Notes under the pieces: generated by a model
Told to the model about the DNA's origin: nothing
Databases searched by the model: none
The model's input: only the letters and a program-made list of their open reading frames with translations
In this document: piece after piece, positions 58,057 to 64,000 of the stretch
Layout: each line of letters starts with the position of its first letter
Numbering within the stretch: position 1 is the first letter of the stretch
Position numbers and translations under genes: made by a program
Source: Kushneria avicenniae
Lineage (GTDB): Bacteria > Pseudomonadota > Gammaproteobacteria > Pseudomonadales > Halomonadaceae
DNA: 64,000 nucleotides
Assembly: GCF_900112585.1 (NCBI RefSeq)
Contig: NZ_FOLY01000005.1
Span: forward strand, 124,001 to 188,000
Direction of reading: 5' to 3'

Positions 58057-59436
58057 ATGGATGGTTGGACACAGACGATGACAGCAGGACCTCTGCTGGG
58101 GATTGCCGCGGCGGCCATAGCGGCGCTGCTGATATTGGTCATTCGATTCAAGCTGCACGCCTTTCTGGCGTTGATTCTGGTGAGTTTGATCACGGCTTTT
58201 GCCACCGGTATTCCGGTCGATCAGATCGTGCCGACGCTGGTCAACAACTTCGGCAAGACGCTGGGCGCGGTGGCGCTGCTGGTGGGCCTCGGGGCCATGC
58301 TGGGCCGGCTGGTCGAAAACTCTGGTGGCGCCCGGGTGCTGGCTGATCGCATGATCGAGCTGTTCGGTGAAAAGCGCGCTCCGCTGGCACTCGGTGTGGC
58401 GTCGCTTTTGATGGGCTTCCCGATCTTTTTCGATGCCGGCCTGATCGTGATGCTGCCGATCGTTTTTGCCGTGGCGCGCCGCCTGGGCGGGCCGATCCTT
58501 TTGTACGCCATTCCAACGGCGGCGGCTTTCTCCGTCATGCACGTGTTTGTACCGCCGCATCCCGGTCCGGTGACCGCATCGGAACTTTACGGGGCCAATC
58601 TGGGCATTCTGATGCTGGCCGGTCTCGTGATCGTGTTGCCCATGTGGTATGTCTCCGGTTACCTGTGGGGCAAGTTCTGCGCGAAACATTACAGCTTTCA
58701 GCTGGCCGAAAGCCTCTTTGGCAAGGTCGATAACGACGAGATCAAAAATCCGCCAACGGTAGGCACTGTCATCGGCATGCTGCTGCTGCCGCTGGTGCTG
58801 ATCTTCATGAACACCGGGCTGGATTTTCTGCGCGCGGCCGGCATGGCCGATGCCGATCAGACCTGGTTTCAGGTGCTCACGACGCTGGGCAGCACGCCGA
58901 TTGCACTGCTGATTTCGGTGCTGGTGGCCGCCATCGTGCTGGGCACACGTCGCGGTGAAAACGGCAGTGCCATCGAGAAGATTCTTGAAAGTTCGCTGGG
59001 TCCGATCTGTTCGGTCGTGCTGATCACCGGCGCCGGCGGCATGTTCGGCGGCGTGCTGCGCGCTTCGGGCATTGGTGATGCACTGGCGGATTCGCTGGGC
59101 GATCTCGGACTGCCGGTCATCGTGGCGGCTTATGTGGTGGCCGTTGTCATGCGTCTGGCCCAGGGGTCGGCGACCGTAGCGCTGGTCACGGCGGCCGGTC
59201 TCATGGCGCCTGCCGTTGCAACCGGTGATTACAGCACCATGCAGGTCATCGCGGTAACGCTGGCTACGGCGGCAGGCTCGGTCTTTGCCGGCCACGTCAA
59301 CGACTCCGGCTTCTGGCTGGTGGGGCGTCTGCTGGGCATGGACGTACGTACCACGCTCAAGACCTGGACCGTTCAGCAGACCATTGAGTCCGTGGTCGGT
59401 TTCATCCTGGCCTATCTCATGTTCATTATTTTCTAA
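58057..59436 (+). CDS. GntP-family gluconate/idonate:H+ symporter
   Basis: A 459-residue permease with about 12 transmembrane helices. GntP blocks are FDAGLIVMLPIVFAVARR near 128-145, FVPPHPGPVTASELYGA near 165-181, GSATVALVTAAGLM near 370 and AGHVNDSGFWLVGR near 412-425. It imports gluconate or idonate with protons. AAGGGGA precedes the ATG. It leads an operon with idnO and idnD, which favours idonate or 5-ketogluconate as substrate (IdnT role). A near-copy lies at the window end. Confidence 0.93.
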   Translation: MDGWTQTMTAGPLLGIAAAAIAALLILVIRFKLHAFLALILVSLITAFATGIPVDQIVPTLVNNFGKTLGAVALLVGLGAMLGRLVENSGGARVLADRMIELFGEKRAPLALGVASLLMGFPIFFDAGLIVMLPIVFAVARRLGGPILLYAIPTAAAFSVMHVFVPPHPGPVTASELYGANLGILMLAGLVIVLPMWYVSGYLWGKFCAKHYSFQLAESLFGKVDNDEIKNPPTVGTVIGMLLLPLVLIFMNTGLDFLRAAGMADADQTWFQVLTTLGSTPIALLISVLVAAIVLGTRRGENGSAIEKILESSLGPICSVVLITGAGGMFGGVLRASGIGDALADSLGDLGLPVIVAAYVVAVVMRLAQGSATVALVTAAGLMAPAVATGDYSTMQVIAVTLATAAGSVFAGHVNDSGFWLVGRLLGMDVRTTLKTWTVQQTIESVVGFILAYLMFIIF

Positions 59437-59447
59437 AGGACGTTTTC

Positions 59448-60218
59448 ATGGCGGTGAACCCGTTTGACATCAGGGGAAGGCTGGCGCTGATTACCGGTTC
59501 TTCGCGCGGGCTGGGCTTTGCACTCGCTCAGGGCCTTGCCGAGCAGGGCGCCCGCGTCATCATTCACGGGCGCAGTGAAGACACGGTCAACCATGCGGTG
59601 CAGGCCATTATCGAGGCTACCGGCAGCGAAGCGTTCGGTGTGACCTTTGACGTTACGCAAAGCGAGGATGTCAGGGCGGCGTTGAACAGCGTGGTCGAGA
59701 CGCACGGCGTACCGGACATTCTGGTCAATAATGCCGGGCTTCAGCGCCGCGCACCGTTTACCGAGTTCGATCCGGCCGACTGGGACGCGGTGCTGGCGAC
59801 CAACCTTTCCAGCGCGTTCTATGTCTCCAATGCGCTGGGGCGCCACATGGCCGAGCGTGGCCACGGCAAGATCGTCAATATCGGCTCGGTGCAGTCGATG
59901 CTGGCACGTCAGACCATCGTGCCCTATTCGGCCTCCAAGGGCGGTGTCGCGATGCTGACCAAGGGCATGGCGGCGGATCTGGCGCGCTTTGATATCCAGG
60001 TCAACTGCATCTCGCCGGGCTATTTCAAGACCGATATGAACACGGCCCTGTGGCAGGACGAGGCGTTCAACAGCTGGGTCGAGAATCGTACGCCGGCCCA
60101 GCGCTGGGGCAATGTCCAGGAGCTGGTGGGCACGCTGGTCTATCTCTGCTCGGACGCCTCGAGCTTTGTCTCGGGGCAGAACATCTTCGTGGATGGTGGC
60201 ATGACCTCGGTGGTCTGA
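59448..60218 (+). CDS. idnO: IdnO, gluconate 5-dehydrogenase (5-keto-D-gluconate 5-reductase)
   Basis: A 256-residue SDR. Motifs are ITGSSRGLGFALAQGL (cofactor, residues 15-30), HGRSEDTV (NADP preference), NNAGLQRR near 94, NIGSVQSMLAR (catalytic Ser) and YSASKGG (Tyr/Lys near 163). Substrate-region residues NNAGLQRRAPF are typical of IdnO. It reduces 5-ketogluconate to gluconate. AAAGGA precedes the ATG, 11 bp after gntP. Confidence 0.92.
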   Translation: MAVNPFDIRGRLALITGSSRGLGFALAQGLAEQGARVIIHGRSEDTVNHAVQAIIEATGSEAFGVTFDVTQSEDVRAALNSVVETHGVPDILVNNAGLQRRAPFTEFDPADWDAVLATNLSSAFYVSNALGRHMAERGHGKIVNIGSVQSMLARQTIVPYSASKGGVAMLTKGMAADLARFDIQVNCISPGYFKTDMNTALWQDEAFNSWVENRTPAQRWGNVQELVGTLVYLCSDASSFVSGQNIFVDGGMTSVV

Positions 60219-60228
60219 GGGTTTACGC

Positions 60229-60248
60229 CAGGGGCCTTCGGGCCCCTG
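60229..60248 (+). terminator. Hairpin with TTCG tetraloop between idnO and idnD
   Basis: Perfect 8-bp arms CAGGGGCC / GGCCCCTG enclose a TTCG loop, 10 bp past idnO. It lacks a T-run, so it may stabilise the upstream mRNA end or attenuate idnD. Confidence 0.5.
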
Positions 60249-60295
60249 CGCTGTCTTTACCCCCTTGATTTTTGAGTGTGTAACGGAGCATGACG

Positions 60296-61312
60296 ATGAA
60301 AGCACTGGTCATTCATGGCAAACAGGATCTGCGCGAGCAGGACTGGACCACGCCCGAGCCACAGGAAGGACAGGTGCGCGTGCGTATTGCCTGGGGCGGT
60401 ATCTGTGGCTCCGATCTGCACTACTACCACGACGGGGCCAACGGCGCCTTTGTAGTGCGTGAGCCCCTGATTCCGGGCCACGAGCTTTCCGGTACCGTCG
60501 ATCTGGACCCCTCCGGTGAGCTGGCGCCGGGCACACCGGTGACCTTCCACCCGGCGACCTTCGGCGAATGTCAGCCGGGTCTTGAAGAGCTGCCTCACCT
60601 GTGGCCGAAGGGCGCCTATCTGGGCTCGGCCTCTACCACGCCTCACACCCAGGGCGGCATGAGCGAATATCTGGTAGTGACGCGCGGCATGATTCGCGTT
60701 CTGCCTGAAGGCCTCTCGCTCAAACGGGCCGCGCTGACCGAGCCGCTGGCGGTGGCGCTGCACGGTATCAACGTGGCCGGCGGCGTCGAGGGCAAGCGGG
60801 TACTGGTCTGCGGCAGTGGCCCGATCGGGCTTCTGACGGCCGCCGCCGCGCTGGCGAAGGGCGCGCTTGAAGTGACCGCCACGGACGTTTTTGAAGGGCC
60901 ACTCGAGCGTGCCCGCGCCCTTGGCGTGCACCACACCATCCGCATTGGCGAGCAGACGCCGGATGCCGAGGCCTATGATGTGGCGCTGGAGTGCTCCGGT
61001 GTGCCGGCCTCGATCGATACCGCCATTCGCGCCGTGCGTCGGGCCGGGGTCATCGCTCAGATCGGCATGATGGGCGCTGGCCCCCAGCCGCTGGAGCTGG
61101 CCACGCTGATCTCGAAGGAGGTTCAGCTTCGTGGCTGCTTCCGGTTCAATCAGGAAGTGGACGAGGCCATCGAACTGCTGGCCCGCGATGATCGATTTGA
61201 CCAGGTCATTACCCATGAGGTGCCGGCCGGTCAGGCCGTGGAAGCCTTTGCCACGGCGAAGGATGCCCAGGTCTCCGGCAAGGTACTGGTGCGTCTCTGG
61301 CCACAGGACTGA
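60296..61312 (+). CDS. idnD: IdnD, L-idonate 5-dehydrogenase (structural-zinc cysteines lost)
   Basis: A 338-residue medium-chain dehydrogenase. Catalytic zinc residues are kept: GGICGSDLHYY (Cys37), GHE (His62, Glu63) and TEPLAVALHG. The Rossmann motif is VCGSGPIGLL near 169. The region that normally holds four structural-zinc cysteines reads GECQPGLEELPHLWP (about 90-104), with only one cysteine. It oxidises L-idonate to 5-ketogluconate. The ATG at 60296 has GGAG seven bases before; ATG 60290 is too close to it. Confidence 0.9.
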   Translation: MKALVIHGKQDLREQDWTTPEPQEGQVRVRIAWGGICGSDLHYYHDGANGAFVVREPLIPGHELSGTVDLDPSGELAPGTPVTFHPATFGECQPGLEELPHLWPKGAYLGSASTTPHTQGGMSEYLVVTRGMIRVLPEGLSLKRAALTEPLAVALHGINVAGGVEGKRVLVCGSGPIGLLTAAAALAKGALEVTATDVFEGPLERARALGVHHTIRIGEQTPDAEAYDVALECSGVPASIDTAIRAVRRAGVIAQIGMMGAGPQPLELATLISKEVQLRGCFRFNQEVDEAIELLARDDRFDQVITHEVPAGQAVEAFATAKDAQVSGKVLVRLWPQD

Positions 61313-61351
61313 CGACACCGACGCAGGCAGGTGGCCCACGGGGGAGCTCGG

Positions 61352-62317
61352 ATGCACATTGTCATTACTGATTGTGATCATGCTGGTGTCGACATCGAAC
61401 GCGAGTGTGTCGAGGCCGCCGACGGCGGCCTGACGTGGTGCCAGGACACCACGCCCGATGGCATTATCGCTAACGCCGGTGATGCTCAGGGGCTGATCGT
61501 GCAGTACGGGCAGATCACTGCCGAGGTGCTGGCAGCGCTGCCCGGGCTGAGGGTGGTATCTCGCTACGGGGTTGGGGTCGATACCGTCGATGTCGAGGCG
61601 GCCACCCGCCACGGTGTGGCGGTGTGCAACGTGCCGGATTACGGCACCGAAGCCGTATCCGATCATGCGATCACCTTGGCCCTGGCCGTGCTGCGCGACG
61701 TCACCGGTCTGGACCGGCGCCTGCGCGAAGGCGCGCCGTCGCTGGAGCCGGCACAGCCGATCTTTCAGCTGCGCGGCCGTCGTTTTGGCGTGATCGGCGC
61801 CGGAGCCATCGGGATGGCGACGGCGCGCAAGGCGGCCGGTCTCGGGTTTGAGGTCGTGCTGACGGACCCGCGCCTGACCCCGGGAGACACCACGCCCGAA
61901 GGCTGGGCAGTGGTGTCGTTTGATACCCTGGTGTCGAGTGCGCAGGTCATCTCCCTGCACCTGCCGCTGACCGAGCAGACCCATCATCTGATCGATGTCG
62001 CCGCACTGGCTGCCATGCGTGACGATGCCATCCTGATCAACACCGCCCGCGGTGGTGTGGTGGATACCGACGCGCTGGTCGAGGCGCTGGCATCAGGGCA
62101 GATCTTCGGGGCCGGGCTGGATGTGCTGGAAGAAGAACCGCTGGCCGTGGGCCATCCGCTGACCCGGTTTGAACGCGTCATCCTCACGCCGCATGCCGGG
62201 TTTTATACCGAGGAGTCCTACGCTGAGCTCAAGGCGCGCACCGCGCAAAACGCGATTGATGTGATTGCCGGTCGGCGACCGCGCAATATTCTCAATCCGG
62301 AAGTGCTGGACGGATAA
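61352..62317 (+). CDS. D-isomer-specific 2-hydroxyacid dehydrogenase (CtBP-like)
   Basis: A 321-residue dehydrogenase. VSRYGVGVDTVDVEAAT is near residue 75, the NAD motif GVIGAGAIGMATARKA near 149, catalytic Arg in INTARGG near 228, Glu in GLDVLEEEP and His in LTPHAGFYTEES. Its sequence is nearer C-terminal-binding-protein and phosphoglycerate-dehydrogenase-like proteins. In this context 2-ketogluconate reduction or another sugar-acid step is plausible. The ATG at 61352 has GGGGAG upstream, and it is probably the last gene of the idn operon. Confidence 0.9.
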   Translation: MHIVITDCDHAGVDIERECVEAADGGLTWCQDTTPDGIIANAGDAQGLIVQYGQITAEVLAALPGLRVVSRYGVGVDTVDVEAATRHGVAVCNVPDYGTEAVSDHAITLALAVLRDVTGLDRRLREGAPSLEPAQPIFQLRGRRFGVIGAGAIGMATARKAAGLGFEVVLTDPRLTPGDTTPEGWAVVSFDTLVSSAQVISLHLPLTEQTHHLIDVAALAAMRDDAILINTARGGVVDTDALVEALASGQIFGAGLDVLEEEPLAVGHPLTRFERVILTPHAGFYTEESYAELKARTAQNAIDVIAGRRPRNILNPEVLDG

Positions 62318-62344
62318 GATCTCATTGAAGTCGATACCAAAATC

Positions 62345-62377
62345 GTGGAGAAGCACATGGCGCTTCTCCACTTTTTT
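62345..62377 (+). terminator. Terminator after the 2-hydroxyacid dehydrogenase gene
   Basis: A perfect 10-bp stem GTGGAGAAGC / GCTTCTCCAC is followed by six T residues, 27 bp beyond the stop codon. Confidence 0.94.
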
Positions 62378-62380
62378 ATG

Positions 62381-62434
62381 TCGGTCATTCCCTTGCTGTC
62401 AGTCATTCCTTCTACGTCGATCCTTCCCTTGCTG
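62381..62434. repeat. Degenerate 18-bp tandem repeat
   Basis: Three consecutive 18-bp units start at 62381, 62399 and 62417. Units 1 and 3 match at 16 of 18 positions; unit 2 is more diverged, and a fourth partial unit may follow. The pyrimidine-rich array is intergenic, just after a terminator. Confidence 0.7.
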
Positions 62435-62558
62435 TTGGTCATCAATACCATCAGAGACTTGCCAAGCCCACCATCTTTGCCATGCTGTTAGCCGGCTAAC
62501 TTGAATGTTAAATGGTGACTGAAACTGTTGGTCGCCATTCAGGCGGGGAGAACACTTC

Positions 62559-63545
62559 ATGGACTATCGCAATCTGGGTCGTACCGGACTCAAGGTATCA
62601 CCGCTGTGTCTGGGCACCATGACCTATGGCACGCCACAGTGGCGCGACTGGGTACTGGACGACCGACAGAGTCGACCCTTCATCGAGCAGGCGCTCGATG
62701 CAGGCATCAACTTCTTTGATACTGCCGACATGTACTCTGACGGCGCCTCCGAAGAGGTCGTGGGACGCGCACTGCGCGATTTCGCCCGCCGAGAGGAGGT
62801 GGTGCTGGCCACCAAGGTGTATAACCCGACCGGCAACAAGACCCCCAACGAGCGGGGGCTGTCGCGCAAGCACATTCATCATGCCATCAATGCTTCGCTG
62901 ACCCGATTGGGCATGGATTATGTCGATCTCTATCAGACTCATCGCTGGGATTACGACACGCCCATCGAGGAGACCATGGAGGCACTGCATGAAGTCGTGA
63001 AGGCCGGCAAGGCACGCTATATCGGCGCCTCCAGCATGCACGCCTGGCAGTTTGCGAAAGCCCAGCACGTGGCGGAGAAAAACGGCTGGACGAAATTCTC
63101 CACCATGCAGCCGATGGTCAATCTCATCTATCGCGAGGAAGAGCGCGAGATGATCCCGCAGTGTATCGATCAGGGCGTGGGCGTGATCCCCTGGAGTCCG
63201 CTGGCACGCGGGGTGCTGGCCGGCAGCAAGCCGGTGGGCGGTGAAGGTCAGACCACCCGCGCCAAAAGCGATGCGCAGATGCGGGCCTGGAATCTCGGCC
63301 TTGAGCGCGACGTGCCGGTGATCGAGGCACTTCATGAGGTGGCCGGGGCGCGAGGCGTCTCGCCGGCTCAGATCGCGCTGGCCTGGCTTCTGCAAAAGCC
63401 GGGTATTACGGCGCCGATCGTGGGGGCCAGTAAATCCCATCACATGGATCAGGCTCTGGGAGCACTCGAGATCGCGCTGAGCCAGGCCGAAATCGACCAG
63501 CTTGAAGCCCCCTATGTACCCCATGAGGTCGTCGGGTTTGTCTAG
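62559..63545 (+). CDS. Aldo/keto reductase
   Basis: A 328-residue NADPH-dependent AKR. The N-terminus MDYRNLGRTGLKVSPLCLGTM, FFDTADMYSDGASEEVVGRAL (catalytic Asp and Tyr, about residues 49-57), ATKVYNP (Lys, about 84) and YQTHRWD (His, about 126) form a complete catalytic tetrad. The NADP-binding end is IVGASKSHHMDQ. It probably reduces sugar or organic aldehydes; the substrate is unknown. It lies between the idn operon and a second permease, with its own terminator. Confidence 0.92.
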   Translation: MDYRNLGRTGLKVSPLCLGTMTYGTPQWRDWVLDDRQSRPFIEQALDAGINFFDTADMYSDGASEEVVGRALRDFARREEVVLATKVYNPTGNKTPNERGLSRKHIHHAINASLTRLGMDYVDLYQTHRWDYDTPIEETMEALHEVVKAGKARYIGASSMHAWQFAKAQHVAEKNGWTKFSTMQPMVNLIYREEEREMIPQCIDQGVGVIPWSPLARGVLAGSKPVGGEGQTTRAKSDAQMRAWNLGLERDVPVIEALHEVAGARGVSPAQIALAWLLQKPGITAPIVGASKSHHMDQALGALEIALSQAEIDQLEAPYVPHEVVGFV

Positions 63546-63576
63546 GTCACCCTTTCAGCCAACGGTCGTTTGAATT

Positions 63577-63606
63577 AAAAGAGCCCCGGCGTCTGTCGGG
63601 GCTTTT
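63577..63606 (+). terminator. Terminator after the aldo/keto reductase gene
   Basis: The stem AGCCCCG / CGGGGCT is followed by TTT, with AAAAG upstream, 32 bp past the stop. Confidence 0.88.
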
Positions 63607-63644
63607 GCGTAAAAGACATTTTGAATCAATAAAATACGCAAAAG
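63602..63644. promoter_or_regulatory. 10-bp inverted repeat upstream of the second gntP-like gene
   Basis: CTTTTGCGTA (63602-63611) and TACGCAAAAG (63635-63644) are perfect reverse complements with a 23-bp AT-rich spacer. It partly overlaps the preceding terminator tail and may be an operator for the permease gene at 63756. Confidence 0.5.
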
Positions 63645-63755
63645 GGTTTGGCATCATCTGAATGCATCCCTAGACTTTTTGCCGGCTGAAGGGCCTGCAC
63701 CTGTCATCAAAACATTGAACCGCGCGCCCCGGCCGGGCAGCCATCAGGAGAGAGG

Positions 63756-64000
63756 ATGGAAAACTGGAGTCAGACCATGTCGGCAGGGCCGCTGCTGGGG
63801 ATTGCAGCGGGCGCCATTGCCGTGCTGTTGCTCATGGTCATCAAGTTCAGGGTGCATGCCTTTGTCACCCTGATTCTCGTCAGTCTGTTAACCGCTTTTG
63901 CCGCCGGTATTCCCGTCGATCAGATCGTGCCGACACTGGTCAGCAATTTCGGCAGTACGCTGGGTTCGGTAGCTCTGCTGATTGGACTCGGGGCCATGCT
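63756..64000 (+). CDS. Second GntP-family permease (N-terminal part, cut by window end)
   Basis: Begins at an ATG preceded by AGGAGAGAGG. The 81 visible residues align without gaps to the permease at 58057, with roughly three quarters identical, including SAGPLLGIAA near the N-terminus and the shared block AGIPVDQIVPTLV. It is clearly a paralogue from duplication. It presumably transports a related sugar acid. The rest of the gene lies outside the window. Confidence 0.9.
   Translation, partial: MENWSQTMSAGPLLGIAAGAIAVLLLMVIKFRVHAFVTLILVSLLTAFAAGIPVDQIVPTLVSNFGSTLGSVALLIGLGAM

Noticed and set aside
60257-61987. 576-codon minus-strand frame opposite idnD
   Set aside because: Antisense shadow covering parts of two good genes and their intergenic region.

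Overview
The window is high-GC, densely packed DNA from a moderately halophilic gammaproteobacterium. A Halomonadaceae member (Halomonas, Kushneria or Chromohalobacter type) is the best guess. The evidence is an ectoine hydroxylase gene (ectD), strongly acidic proteins, a c-type cytochrome maturation operon, pntAB, NhaC, TRAP transport and a polA/thrB/DUF2782 neighbourhood. This is inference from gene content, because no rRNA or other species marker is present.

Layout. 1-5504: cytochrome c maturation operon (end of ccmB, then ccmC-D-E-F-G-H-I), mostly with overlapping genes. 5600-10521: an NlpC/P60 hydrolase, ectD, a fumarylacetoacetate hydrolase family protein and ilvD behind a long structured leader. 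10597-13952: M24 aminopeptidase P and a POT peptide transporter, overlapping by 4 bp. 14178-20735: small secreted proteins, a YfcE-like phosphodiesterase, an exported protein with a 66-bp tandem repeat, a Tat-exported sulfite-oxidase-family protein with its cytochrome b partner, DUF3072, a bile-acid-symporter-family protein and an SDR. 20817-27960 (minus strand): nhaC, pntB, pntA and speA. 28187-35545: thrB, DUF2782, polA, a META-domain lipoprotein, a CRP/FNR regulator and gnd. 35707-40082: an OxlT-like MFS carrier, a LysR regulator, a family III CoA-transferase and a CitE-like lyase, probably an organic-acid CoA activation and cleavage route.

40129-50442 is the most distinctive block, a hydroxamate siderophore locus. 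On the minus strand it runs PLP decarboxylase (dfoJ type), N-hydroxylase (dfoA type), a fused acyltransferase/NIS synthetase (dfoC type), an orphan ECF sigma factor with a four-cysteine cluster, a siderophore-interacting reductase and a frameshifted small membrane ORF. A TonB-dependent ferrioxamine-type receptor is divergent. Two good Fur-box matches lie in the divergent promoter region.

50560-57918: an unrecognised membrane protein, dctPQM, class I fumarase and three small unrecognised membrane proteins. 58057-64000: idonate/gluconate genes (GntP permease, IdnO, IdnD, a 2-hydroxyacid dehydrogenase, an aldo/keto reductase), ending in a second, closely similar GntP permease cut by the window edge.

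I saw no rRNA, tRNA, CRISPR array, transposase, integrase or phage gene. Tandem repeats (15, 18 and 66 bp) and one likely pseudogene are the main irregularities.
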